A stretch of 64,000 nucleotides of DNA from assembly GCA_963971225.1 (NCBI GenBank), contig OZ020267.1, positions 154,309,920 to 154,373,919 on the forward strand, read 5' to 3'. This document shows, in pieces, positions 33,444 to 46,462 of the stretch; position 1 is the first letter of the stretch, and the number at the start of each line of letters is the position of its first letter. Under the pieces are notes generated by a model. That model worked only from the letters and a program-made list of their open reading frames with translations, was not told the DNA's origin and made no database searches. The translations under genes and the position numbers were made by a program. This stretch comes from Melieria omissa. Lineage: Eukaryota; Arthropoda; Insecta; Diptera; Ulidiidae.

Positions 33444-36400
33444 AAAAAATTGTATTGAGCTCAAAAACAGTTTTTTGCGTTTCCTGAAAAATAAAAAATT
33501 TTAATTTGTGTCACTTTTGTTGTGCGTGTGCGATATGGTATGTATGTGTCATGTCATGCAAGTCTTTCTGTTCAATGTTTGTCTTTCGCGCCTCTCGTCA
33601 AATGTGGTTAAATTTAAATTCAAAATGTCATAAACTGAGATTTGAAAAAAGTTGGCACGAAAATAAAATCCCACGCTTCCTTCTTCTCATGGAGGCGCAC
33701 CGGAAAGTCACGCCCGATCTAAGCCAAACTTATGTCATTCATATTTCAACTTCTTCGTTGCCGCAGCAGACAACCGCAGCAACACTCAACCGCCTTCAAT
33801 GGTCGATTGCTATGCAAATCCTTTTAGGGACACATTTCGTGACATGTTGGGAGGCAGGTCCCGCGTGTCTATTATTCATATGTGCCCACACTCATACAAA
33901 CGTAAGTAGGCACATGTGAGTATGACTGTAAATAAATAAGTGAAAGAGCTACTGAAGGTGCGTTAAGTTTGCCAAGGCGCGTTGAGTTACGCTGGGAATG
34001 AAACGTTGTATATTGCATTGAAAAATTGTGACTATAACCACAGAAAGTCAGAAAGTCAGACATACGCACACACACACATAAGTAACATACACCGCAAAGC
34101 CGCTCAAGCAGCCACATCAGGCGGGAAACAGTTAAGCACCGAAAGTGCCAATAACATTGAAGAATTATAATCAACTGTGCCAGTTACACTCATTCAAAGG
34201 GAATCCTTTAATTTATATTATTCTTTCATTGGGCGAACCTGCGCCTGAGTGCGGCACATGCCACATAGCAACATAGCAACACAGCCCTGGCAACTTTGCT
34301 ACAAGCATTTTCCTGTTTAGTGGCGCTGAAATGCGTGTGTGACGACAATGGTTCGTCACTTTGCAGCGGAAGCACGCGACCACATTCGCTCACAACTGCA
34401 CACGAACACACCCATTCGTGCGAGAATGTGAGTGTGAGTGTGTGGCCGGACGGATTGCCGCATTCGCCTGCATTGTTCAATGGCATTTGATGATTTTGTT
34501 GGCATTGATTGGCATTATTGGATTTTAATTGCTATTCTTTGACGATTTATTGTTTCATTTATTGCCGACCACAGCAGACAAACACACAGACGCGCATTTG
34601 TAATTATGGCACCTGAAGCACTTCTGTGCAACTGTGCAACATGCAAATGTTTGCTATGAAAGCATAAATAGTGGATTTGGCTGCTTCTTCCTCTACTTCA
34701 CCGGTGAATCTGTTAGCTTGGCTCACTTTACGGCAGCAAGTTTATTGCAGCCAATGTTTGCATAAATCAACACTTTTTTTTGGCCCCGAGCTAAAATTCA
34801 CACTGGTCGCTTCGCTGCTGGTTGTATGACCTCAACTTGCATTGTCCTGAGTTTTATTTAAAGACGGAATATAAAACAATTAATATTCTCATTTTTCCAT
34901 CATAAATTGAAAGTATGTTTATACCCTTATGCACACACACACACACACACACACGAATAAATGAATGTGTGTGTCCATGCGAGCATTCAGCTTAACATTT
35001 ACACAGACGACCAGCCTTAGGCACTCAATCCGATATTCTATAAAAAAGTATTTCTCTAATGACGAATGGCGTTTACCTACTTCCGGCATTCACCTGTCAG
35101 CCACACAACGGGCAACAATGTCCCAACATCGTTGCGATGATTAAATATTTCATGGTTATTATTTGACATTGTTGTCATTGTTGCTACAATGAAATAACGT
35201 TCAAGGCACAAACAGGATATAAGCGAGTGAGTGCAACAATAAAGCAGCCAGAAAAATAAAAATTTCATGCTGTCAATAACATTGGGCGCACACACACACA
35301 CACAACACACAGTGCGCTCTCTTCGATTCCCCGCGCACACGAAAACTGAGGTCAAACGGAACGAGCGAGCAAATGTGCTCACACGAATTTAAAGTCCGCT
35401 CGCTGCAACCAACAGTGGTGGTGTGGTTGGGTGGGTGAACTTACAAGTGGAAGCTGAAAATCGATGCTGAAACACTTCAATGTGCCCCCCCGCCGTGCTC
35501 GTTCTCGGCGCAGTCAGTTCTTACTCGATCGCTCTCTGCTGTGAAACGAGCATCACTGTCATTGCCGCTGTCACTGTCAACAGCACTGACGATGCTCACA
35601 AACCTAATTACGCGCTGCAGCATACAACAAGCAATGCGAACAACAAATTTTTGCACATTCCAAATCACACATGCCGGCGGTATTATTAGCGCTGCCTGTC
35701 GATGCTGTTGTTGCTATTATTGTTGTTGTTGTTGTTGTTGTTGGGCTGCGGGCGACCGTGTCCGTTCATTCGATTGCAATTTTCGGTATTTTGGGCCAAC
35801 AATTTGCAATATTCTCGATTTTCTATATCACACACACGCACACAGAAGCTTCGCATGTATGATCGAATGTATGTATGTGTGTGTGTATTTTTATTAGCGG
35901 AAATTGAGTGCAATCTTCAATTTGGTAAACACACAATTTAGTCGGCCCTCTGTCCCTCTTTGTGTTGCTCTGGTTTGTGGCAAACTGTGCACCTTACGAG
36001 CATTGGTGGTGTGGTTCCACAATTCGTAGTGGTGGCTGTGTGGTGGCTGGCTTGGCTGGTTGGTGTGTGTACACACTTGGATGCGTCATGCTGTCGACAT
36101 TATTGCTAGTAATGCTGACGAATATTACTTGACCGTGACAGAGTTACAGAATTTGTTTCTGCTCATGTCATCGCTCGCTGTAATGAAGTTTTCTAGTTCA
36201 TTGGATAGTCTCCAGTCTAGTTGCAAGACTATTTATATTTATTTTACTTGGCGCACACTCTGTTTTGTAGCGCATTACCTTGTCGCACTGTGCATGGATA
36301 GATGAGACATTGAAACATTATATGATTTGGCATATAGTTAATAGGATATTCCTAATAATTCAGCAGTGCACCAGGTCGACTGAGTTTTCTCATGTTGCTT

Positions 36401-38712
36401 GGGAGATTGACCGGAAATAAAATTAATAAATCTATTAAAAATGGTTTTGTAATTAAAAGCGTGAAAATGTCTGAGTTTGTGTGTGAAAAATGAAACAATT
36501 TTCAATCTAAAACAAGTTGCGACTTATTTTTTACACACTTCAACAAAGCAGAGTCGATGTTGAATGCTTCAAAAGCAATTTCACTTAGACGTTTTTGTAT
36601 TCTTCGACCGAGCAGAGACTGTGACGGCTGCACACACTGTCTGCTTTTTATTTGTTGTTTACTGCTTCAAGTTGCCCGACAAGCCGCTGACTGCCTCGGA
36701 CGAAGCGGAGAAATTTAATTTTGAAAATTACTTTTGAGACGAGTACCAATTCCCTCAAATAATTTAGCCCGCAGCGAACTCTGCACACCCAACAACATAT
36801 GAAAAAATAAAATAATAAAAAACAAAGAACGACTGCTACTCAAGAACGGACGGAGTCCTATCTGATCACCAACCAGAACAACACCGCGCCTTTTTGTTTT
36901 TATTTCACTGTGCGCATTACTTATATTCCAGTCTCACATCTCACAGTTTTACGGCTCACGCAAGCGCTCGAATATTGGTTGACGGTGCCGCTGCAATTCC
37001 ACACCGCAGCACAAAGTGTGCTACAATTGATAGGGTTGCGCGCCTGAACAGCAGCCGCCCGTCCAGGAGGGGCAGCGGCACAGCCACGCGTCTTTGGCAG
37101 CCTATCATTAATCAGCTGCGGTCGCCACTTGCCTCAGTTTCCTTTGCTCGGAATTTTCCATTGCGCCAAGCAGGGCCACATGGTTGCCGCCGCAGACGCA
37201 GCGGTTACACAACAAACGTGGCAACGGCGCACCAACAAACCGACATGCGTGCAACAAACAAGTGAACGCAAAGTGCTGCGCTGCTACGGGTTCGAATTAC
37301 AAAAGCACCAATCAGCCGCGACTGTTATTTAACCGGCATCGCCGCCATAAATCGAATCCGCCGCGCAACGAAATGAAACACAAATCGAACCGAAATTGAT
37401 TGGTTGCGTTTACGTTGCCGGTGCCACTGCCGCTGCCACTGCCGAGCGGAGCACAAGCGTCAAATATAGACGTGGGGTGGCCAGACAAGGCTTGAAGATA
37501 AGGCGCAGCGCTTAGTTTGAACTGTCGGCCTCTGGTCCAAACTGTGTTCGATATCTCTATTTATTAGCCGGTTGATCCTCGCTAAATCTCCTCATCTGGT
37601 GTGCCGGAGCTCATCGAGCTGAATGTATCTCGGCGCCTCAGTGCAGGACATACGAACGAAAGAGAGAGAAGGAATTTCATTGTTTTTTTCACTGAATGGA
37701 GAAAATTTTATGAGTAAATTTTTCGTTTGTAACTTTGTCCAAAAATTCAATTGAAGCTCACAGAACTTCACTCAAACACACACCTGAAAAAGTTTCCGCT
37801 CGGCACAAAGACGCGCAGACAAGAACGCTTCCGCGCTGCAACAAGTGAAAAGTGGCAACTTGCAAATCGAATACGAGAAGTGAAAACCGAAAACAGCAAC
37901 GCATGTAAACTTTGTTTTTACACACGCTGTCACTTTCTTGGCATTTTCCTTCTTAAACAAATCCAAGCAAAATTTTTTCGCCATCCTGTCTGCGTGAATT
38001 CAAATTGAATAAGAAGTACGAAAGCCAGCAAGCAGCCAACAAAAACCAGAACACTGGTGCAGGTGCAGGTGCGGGTGTGAGCAACGCGAAGCAAAATGAA
38101 AAATGTTGGCGCTTTCGACACAAAATGACTTTAAATCATGTTTCGTAGACGGGACGCGGCGAACGTGTTCAACATTTTTGTTTTATTAAATTTATGCCAT
38201 GTCATAAAATAAAAAACAAGCAGCAACAAGAATAGCAACAAATTTTGGCGCTGCTACTGCTGCTGCCGCCAGACGGCAAAACACATCAGAAACCACAACT
38301 TTTGGCTGCATTTGAATGAAATGTAGCATACTTTTAGGCGGCGTACAAACACACACTCGACCACAATGTATGTATGTGAGAGGAATTTGTAATATGTGTG
38401 TGAAAGCGGAGGGGAAGACGGCACACAGTGGCTCGCTTGGTCGACGCGGGCTGCAGAAATTCATTGTGTAGTGTTCGAGTTGAGGGAAAATGATATTTTA
38501 ATTAAATTGGACAAATAGTAAATGACTAAATATCGATAGAAATCGTTTATTGGTGTTGTTGCACGGGGTTTTCCGTACTCTTTGGACTTTAGGTGAACTT
38601 TAAGAAACGCCAGACTTATCAGACTTCTTGCTACCAAACCTACTTACTACTTAAACTTTTTCTGAGTACTGGACTGAAAAGTTGGGTGCCGCTTTTTATT
38701 AACTATGTTTTT
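33444..38712. other. Large non-coding stretch, no gene recognised
   Basis: About 5.3 kb of ordinary AT-rich DNA with CA/GT tracts (34932-34954, 35288-35302, 35875-35886) and a GTT run (35705-35742). GC-richer parts at 36960-37260 and 37400-37460 give frames open on both strands. No domain-bearing frame, tRNA or element end was recognised. Confidence 0.5.
34932..34954 (+). repeat. (CA)n microsatellite
   Basis: Eleven or so uninterrupted CA units. Confidence 0.9.
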
Positions 38713-38918
38713 TATTTATTTTATTATATTTTATTTTATTTTATTTTATTTCATTTCATTTCATTTCATTTCATTTCGTTTCATTTTATTTTATTTTATT
38801 TTATTTTATTTTATTTTATTTTATTTTATTTTATTTTATTTTATTTTATTTTATTTTATTTTATTTTATTTTATTTTATTTTATTTTATTTTATTTTATT
38901 TTATTTTATTTTATTTTA
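38713..38918 (+). repeat. Compound pentanucleotide tract (TTTTA)n-(TTTCA)n-(TTTTA)27
   Basis: A degenerate TTTTA start is followed by seven TTTCA-type units (38749-38783, one of them TTTCG) and then 27 uninterrupted TTTTA units (38784-38918). The purity of the long run suggests recent expansion or ongoing instability. Open frames across it, such as repeated FILFY, are artefacts. Confidence 0.95.
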
Positions 38919-39148
38919 TTAAAGCTACAAGCGCCACAATGCTGCCCGATTAAAAAAGGTTAGCGAAAACCGTATTCTCTTTAAAACACAAATTTCATTG
39001 AAGGTTTCAGTTCAATCAGTCAAGTAAAGAAAAACAAAAAAATTCATTTTTACATACTCGAACGTAGAGTTATACATTTAAACTTATTACTTAGTTCTTC
39101 AAATGTTTCCTTATAACTTATTGTTTCTGTTTTCTTACAAACTAATAT

Positions 39149-40117
39149 TTAAGGGAGAGGGCTGGGTTGTGAACCAGGCTGGGGTGTGAACCATTGCCGT
39201 TTTTTCTTTCCCTAATTGACATATCGCCAATCTTTCAACTGTCAATTTTGTCTTATGATATGACTCTGCTTTTGTGGTTACACCGAAGTTCAAACACGTA
39301 TTGCTTGTGACAGCTACAGACATCGTGTTTGAAAATCGACTGCGAAAACTTGTTTGCTTTTTTTAAAGTGCTATCTTAGTGACCGAGCTTATTGCAAAAA
39401 GGTCTGTGTAATACATGTTTATTTAGTGTTTTGATTCTATTTTACGATGCAATATTTGTTTGTGTCGAATTATGATTGGAAGTGTCGTTTATTTTAAAGT
39501 TTCCAAAATGGCATCGTGGTTGGGCTGTGAACCACTGAGGTGGCTGGGTTATGAACCACCTGTTTTTCGTACTACATTTGTTCTAACACTGTCAAATATG
39601 GACGGATATATTAAAATAAAGTAATTTTATGTAATGTCACTCGATTTCCGTGAGTTCACTTGAAGTGGACCAATGCGAGAACGCGTTCGTATTTCAGCAA
39701 ACATTGCGACACCGATTAGGATGAAAAAAAACAAATATTGAGCACTTGAATTCATTGCGATTTTTTGGCCTAAGTGGCGTCATTATAACCTTTTTTCACC
39801 TCTTGAGCCATCCTGATTAAATAAATTTTCAACTTATATCAAAATTATGGGTGTTTTCTTCGTATTTTCTGACTTTAATTCCGATTTTCCAGATGGTTCA
39901 CAACCCAGCCATTTTTTTGGAAAAGCGAAAAATCACGCCCTTAGAAAATTGGACGTAGAGAGTTAAATGTTAATCAAAACGGTAATCTGTCTTCACAACA
40001 AATTTGCGCTTTATATTTACCTGTCTAACGGTATCTTCGATTTTTCGATATCTTTATTCTGTGAAAAGTTAGAGCCAAAAAACAAAACCCGGTTCACACC
40101 CCAGCCCTCTCCCTTAC
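39149..40117. mobile_element. TTAA-type element with CTGGGTTGTGAACC motif array
   Basis: The left end is TTAAGGGAGAGGGCTGGGTTG and the right end CCCAGCCCTCTCCCTTAC; the target site is TTAA at the left and TTAC at the right, one base changed. The inverted ends GGGAGAGGGCTGGG are perfect over 14 bp. A GGTTCACAACCCAGCC-type motif occurs at least six times: two tandem copies at the left end (39162-39193), two in the interior (about 39523 and 39543), one at about 39896 and one at the right end. No coding frame of note. The TTAA signature suggests a piggyBac-type non-autonomous element. Confidence 0.7.
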
Positions 40118-43100
40118 TATTTTTTAATATTTTCGAAAGCGGAACTTTGATCAATTCTCTTTATTCGTTCAGAAGTTGTGATTTTGGCAACCTGCCATGT
40201 CAGATTGAGCCACTGTGCGACGGGGAAAGTGGGACTAAAATTAGAGGGACACAACCCATACACACATTTTTTAAGCTCTCTCTAATAGGTGTATTACTGT
40301 CGTTGGGCCGTGGGCTGGCGATACTTTTGGCGGCGGTAGCGACACAACCAGCAACCGTTGCGGTTACGAGAACTTCTGTAATCCAGCTGTGTTTGGCGCG
40401 CACGCGATTGCTTGTGTGTGTGTGCTTGGGTCGCTGGATCTGCGGATTCAGGGATTTGCATTCACTGCTGATTTATGAATTCATTTGTTTGGCAACAAAG
40501 TGGCCGTTTGGTAGTAAGTGGCGGACTTACAACAAATACACACAAGATTAGTCGGAAATTATACAGCAAGCAATAACAATGAATTATTTTGCAGTGAATC
40601 AATTTTCATTTTCAGAAAATGAAGTGAAAACAATTTGTTTGTGTGTGGTGGCGTCTTCCTAGCAATTTGTCGCCACAGATTTAAATTTGTTGATTTTATA
40701 AATTTTCCTCGTTCATATGTCACTCGTTTCGTCCATTTCCTGTCTTTCGTTCACAGCAACTGCATTCGATTTGGCGTTGCAATAAATTCGCCGCAATTTA
40801 GTTGAAATTTATTATTAAATTATAAATGGAAATTTATTATAAAATGGAAAATTGCACACATACACAGATCACATATTTAAGGGAGCCAAATGCATAGTTC
40901 GTAGTGGTGCCACCATTCTGGCGCATTGCTCCTCCCTGCAGGCCGCTGCGTCACTGACGCTTCCCAATGTGTGGCACGAGAAGTGAGTCCGTCCAATCAA
41001 CGATTTACATCTCCATGTTTCTGTTGCAATGTCGTAATGCAACGAGAGGGGGCAACTCTGTGGATAGAGTGGCAAATATAAAACAATTTCAAAATTCCGT
41101 CATAAAACTCAAAGTAATTGCAGCGACAGCAGCCCATTCTGGCAAGTCTGCAGGTGTTTCCTTTATTGCTGTTGTTGGCGGCATTGACCACTGGCCGACG
41201 TGTGCATGCGAACCAAAATCACGAAACTCCGACACAAATGTGAGAAGGCGGCGGTGTGCATGCGGCATCGGGAGTTTTACTTTCACATTTCAAAACTTGT
41301 TGGACATATTAATGTGACGCGCCCGAGGCCAAGACGCACCGAAACATAAATCAGTGCAACGGCCCCGTGTGGTTCACTCTTCAGAACAATGTGTGTGCTT
41401 TGTTTTGCAGTGCGGACTGCTTAATGCAAGTCGCACACTAAATTCTGTGACTGTTAAATACTGCACGAACGAACAAGTTGAAATATTTATAGACAACACA
41501 CCGGCAAACTGTTCGCGCTCCAGCGAGACGCGTTCGCTGCTATGCTGCGGTGAGTGCACTCCGCACTCAACGCTGAGTGCGCTTTACACACTCGTTTGAG
41601 GGCCTCAAGTGCGCCGGGGCCACACGTGATGGCGAGGCTCTAATCTTAAGTAATCGCGTGTGCAGCTGGGTCGCGCGCTATTTCCAGCTAAAACACTCAG
41701 GAGCTGCGAGCGAGTGGTTGCATGTTGGCCAGCGCCATTGTTCGCCGCAACACGCAGCGCGGCGCAATCGCTGGCTGGAACTTGGAATGTAACAAGTCTT
41801 ATTATTTGGGCAGTATTATTTATTTCCATCGTTGCATGCATCATTCAGGTCACAAACATGCGAGCTGATTGCAGCTGTGCTGACTGCAACAAGCCTAATT
41901 CACTTCTGGCGAAATTTCAGCAAGCATCGACCCACAACCTAAAGGCGATTCACTTGCGGCTTTCACAATTAGTTAACTTTTTCTTTACAACAACAATGCG
42001 ACTGGCCGCCTGCGAGCGAAAGTTGCTGCGTGCGCCTGCGAATGGTCAATTAATTAAGAGGTCGCTGCGAAGACAAGCAAAACTTTTTGCGCTTCAAGCA
42101 CCTGAAGTGTTCCCCTACTCATGTCCGTCCCATCGCCACGCACATCGCTCGCAGGCGGACACTTTCATTCACCACTAATCTTTCACTACAAACTTTCACT
42201 TCATTGCAGTGCGAGCGAGGGCGGAGATTGCATGTATGCCGGCCGGTCCTTGACCAACTTATTGGACGCCCCTGTCGTTGTCGTTGTTTCTGTTGCTGGT
42301 GTTGATAATGTGGTCACAAATAAGATTGCGGCGCGTTGCTGCGTCAGTGCGTGTGTCGAGGCGCCAAAAAGTGAACATTGGCCAACGTTACCTCCGTCTT
42401 CGTCCCTGCTGCAGCTCTTAGTTCTGTTATGTGCAGCGAGTCTCCTTAATTGATTAGTGGCCGCTTCTTCTCCATTTTGTCGTCGTCTTGACGGCGCCTA
42501 AGTGTTGCCCCGCGTACGTTTTCTCCTCTTCCAATGTCCACTGTGTCTGTTAATTTTGTTTTACAACGCAAACGCGGCGTTGCTTCTTTTTACTATCTGT
42601 TTTGCAGTTGTTGTTGTGCCTGTTGCCTACTTTTCGTTTCACTGGTCAGTAATTTGTGTTTCTGAGGGAACAAGAAAAACGACTGAAACCGACAGAATCT
42701 CATTTTCGCAACAAATACAAAACAGAGTGAGTCGAAAAATGTGTATCGAGTTTGGTTATTGCTTACATTGTAAAACGCAGCTAGATTATCGCTTAGATAG
42801 CTTCAGGCAACCACTACAGGCCGTACACGCGTGTACGTGCAGACGGGCAACACTGGCCGCAAATCGAACCCGCCGCAATTTCGTTAACCAAAGCCTACAG
42901 TGGGCGCATGTGTACGTGTTAACGTGATTTGATAAACTGCGCTTCGTTTGTATTCTATTTCGTCGGCTTACCGCAGTGGCTGCTGTCTGCAAAGCGAATT
43001 GAATTGTTTCCTGTGCGTGCCGTAGTCTTGGTAGTATTTGTTGTTTTTGTTATTTGTGTTTTTGTTACTATTTTCGTTGCCATTATGGAAGGTGATGCTG

Positions 43101-44972
43101 TTTGTTTTTCTTCGCTGTGCGTCATTATTTACTTACCTCCATCGCCGGCCACTAATTTCATTCCATTCCGAACAGGTTTGGGTGTTAAAGCCGTCCAGTC
43201 CGCAGTCCGTGAGCTGTCATGCGCGCTTCAACTGAATTGGCTGACATGAAATCGTTTTTCTGTTTGCCGCTTTCACTATCTCCGCTTATCGTCCGCTTTC
43301 GGACGCGTGTGTGCGTTGCGTTTGATTACAGTCAGAGCGCAAAGCGTGTGCGGGGTGCGGAGAAGGCGGGCTTATTCGCAAAGTTCACCTAGTCCAGTGA
43401 TTGCATTTGTGGCATTGCGTCAAATCATCGCTTCAAATACAGAATCACTCATACGCCCCGTACTGCTCTGCTCGCCATCGCCACACAATTAGCGATGCTC
43501 GTCGTTGTGGCCGCAAAAGGGATTTTTATTGTTTGTCTAACTTTTTTGTCGTCTCGCAGTTTTGTTTGTATTTTCATTTTCATCTTCAGCCTTCTGCTCT
43601 GCACGATTGAAGTTCTGCTTGGGTGTCCAGTTTTGGTATTGTTGCTTGGAGTTCTTGTGGGCTGCTGATAATCTAGTTGGGCAAGCAAATTAACGCGTAG
43701 CAGTCGAAGCGGAAGTAGGAATGAATTAAGGCACAAGTAGCTGGCGAGATAAAACAAAGTTGCTCAGACGTGTGGAAATTCAGTGCCGTTGAGTTCGGCT
43801 TTACATTTTTAATTAAGTGGAAGCACTTTCTATTCTTCTCATGGGGCTGAAAACTTGATGTGTGTGTGTGTGTTTGCAAAGGAGCAATTTAACTTCATCA
43901 AGTTGATGAAATTTTGTGCGCAAAGTTGCTTGCTATCCAAAGTAAAATCGAGCTTTAGTGCTAACCTATGTATGTATGTATGTATCTGTGTATGTTTGTA
44001 TATGTGAAAAGCAGAAAAAGTGTGTTTGTGATTAAAGTTTCACACGCAGACATTACTTAGATGATCAATGTTTTTGTCAACATGGTCAATGCGATGCTGA
44101 TACAAACATATATTTATATATACAACATACAAAAATAGAAATAATTTTTTTTGTACATATTTCCGAATCATATGATTGCAACTACATGCACGAACGATAG
44201 CGTCAACTTGTTTCAACAGTTTGCCCAATTTCTCGGCAGCGGCACACAATCGCTGCCAATTCATCTTCATAACAAGGCAATCAACATCGACGACGAGTTC
44301 CAGCGGACAGTGGGTACCGCGGCCACAATGCCGACGCAGGACCTAATATGGAAAGCAATAAAATGATGTTAACTTAATGCTTGGCAATTAAAAAAGTTTA
44401 TGTGGCAGCGCAAACACACACTGACGGTTCGGCCAATCATTCCGTTTGCGAACATGTGTTTTCTTACTAAACACACACACACACACTGACTGACGGTACT
44501 TTTCTCATCTGTCGATATTAAATAGACCTGAAAGACGTCTGCGTGCGCAATGAGTGAGGGAAACTTTTGATTACTTTTGCGTATTAAGAAAAGAATGTCA
44601 GCGGACAAACGTAGCGAATAGAGGAAGTGTATTTCGGTGCGGCTCGGCTTTTGCTCGGTAATCGAGCGCTGCTGTTATGCGTTCGCTCAGTCAATGAAGC
44701 GGTCAGTCCGCCGGTCGTTCGGTTGGCTGCTCATCCAAGGAATTGTTTGCTTGCAACACAACGGCTGGAGTTATTGGAGCGAGGAGCCGAGGAGCCACGT
44801 GAGTCGAGGAGCTCGTAATTGCTGCGACTAACGGTACAAGGCGAGCGTAATTCTTAAATGTGTACATTTGGTGAATTAGTGATTTCGAATTCAAATGCTA
44901 TGAAACATTGTTAATCTATTAAACCATAAATAAGTAAATGAAATGATGCAAAACACAAAAATAGAAAATATA
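40118..44972. other. Large non-coding stretch, no gene recognised
   Basis: The segment contains GC-richer patches (40290-40400, 41560-41790, 42200-42420) and CA/GT tracts (43857-43873, 44472-44485). A 64-codon frame from an ATG at 44172 (MIATTCTNDSVNL...) looks mildly protein-like but has no neighbours, acceptor or known domain. Nothing else is supported. Confidence 0.45.
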
Positions 44973-45446
44973 ACACCGTGCGACAGCATTTTTCACACCA
45001 GTGTAGTAATACTGCTTTAATAACTTTCGAACCAATAAAGTTAGAGAATGAAATTTTGACACCTGATAGAGGAGATTTTGGATTTTGAAATTTTTGGATT
45101 TTGAATATCTTACAAGAAAATTATATATAAACTTTCATTGATATAAAGGATTACAATTTTCAAAGTACCTTTTTCATATCCTTTTTTTACAAATAGATAA
45201 AAAAATCAATTTTATTTAAATTCTTGAGCCTTTCCTCTTTCATTTCATATACATATCGCCATATAAGTATTTTTTTATTTTTTTCATTTTTTATCCCTTT
45301 CAAAAAATTTAAGTCCTTTAAAATGGACAAAGGATGTAGAAATGAAAAACTTAGTGCGCAGTATTACTGTGTTTGGCCTCTAGTTTCACGCCCATATGGA
45401 TTTTTTTTCGGTGTGAAAAATTTTTCTAATTTTTGTCATATGGTGT
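44973..45446. repeat. Possible MITE with imperfect inverted ends
   Basis: The left part, ACACCGTGCGACAGC followed by ATTTTTCACACC, is mirrored at the right end by GGTGTGAAAAAT, then TGTCATATGGTGT. The two matching blocks, ACACC-N4-GACA and ATTTTTCACACC, occur in the same order from both ends. The ~475-bp interior is AT-rich. The target duplication is unclear (TA or none), so the superfamily is open. Confidence 0.4.
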
Positions 45447-46462
45447 AATCACTTCAAACACAAATACAACTCTAATATATGACCAGCGTTTTCTTAGTTT
45501 GGTTAAGGCGCTGCAAACCGAATTTCTATAAAATTGCACATTAATAAAACCAACATGTGGTTCAAGTCTCAAAATGCGCCAATCACCACCAATCACGGTA
45601 CCCATGAGCGTTTTTCACGATAAACTTGCTTTTCTCCCACATTTGTCAAATTGATTCGTTAGCAGACTCCGCAAACTTCCGTGCAACTCCAGTGTCAACA
45701 AAAATCAAAACATGTTTCCGTCCTCACTTTTCTACGCGGCACCGATTTGGGTTACTTCCACTAAAACGACGTGGCAGCCGCACATTGCCAGTTGCAGTTA
45801 AATATTTCCATTGGCAACTAAACAACAAAGCGCTGCGTGTAAACTCGTTGCCGCAGAGTGCTGACATTTCGTAATGAACGCCAAACCAAATTCGGTATGC
45901 AATTTAATAAGCGCTCGAAAGTTGCGCGAAAAATTCGAAACTGTTGCTCGCATTTTCCGCATCGCTCTTTTATTGGCCGTTGTTCGCTGCAGCTCGCCAC
46001 GCAAACTATGCGGCAAATTGCAGCGGCCCTCACCTTCCGCTGCGCGCCTGCGCCGTCTGCTATTTCATTTAAAAGTTTGATGTGCCGCTTCGCTCCGCAG
46101 AAGAACACAGTGCAATCGCACAATTATGAAAATGTAAAAACTTTTATTGCGCAGTTGGTTGACGTGAGTTCGGCGCCTGGCAAACGCTCGCGGACTACGA
46201 GTATGTCGGGCTGGCTGCATAGTTCATAACTTTCACATCCTTTCCAAGGACCTGGATTTCGTATGAGTATTCGATTTCTAAATTATGCAAATCCAGATAC
46301 ATAAACACACTTATTGGTTTTTTTGTTTTTATCTGAAACATCATTTTCCTATGAAAATACATCACCAATGAATTTATTTTCAGTCAGAAATTTATTCTCG
46401 TTTTGGGCATAAATTCGTTTAACCGTTCTTATATTTTTATATACCGATTTTTTACTGTAGTT
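45447..46462. other. Upstream region of first DUF229 gene
   Basis: GC-moderate DNA (45640-46200) with short frames open on both strands, then an AT-rich 200 bp directly before the gene. It does not resemble the 5' flanks of the second and third genes. No clear TATA box or initiator stands out. Confidence 0.45.

Noticed and set aside
37283..37300. GGTTCGAATTAC resembling a tRNA B box
   Set aside because: No matching A box or cloverleaf can be drawn at the right distance.
38593..38953. Frames of repeated FILFY across the pentanucleotide tract
   Set aside because: Artefact of TTTTA repeats.
46403..46462. N-terminal extension of DUF229 copy 1
   Set aside because: The extension begins with TTG. 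The in-frame ATG at 46463 aligns with the starts of copies 2 and 3.
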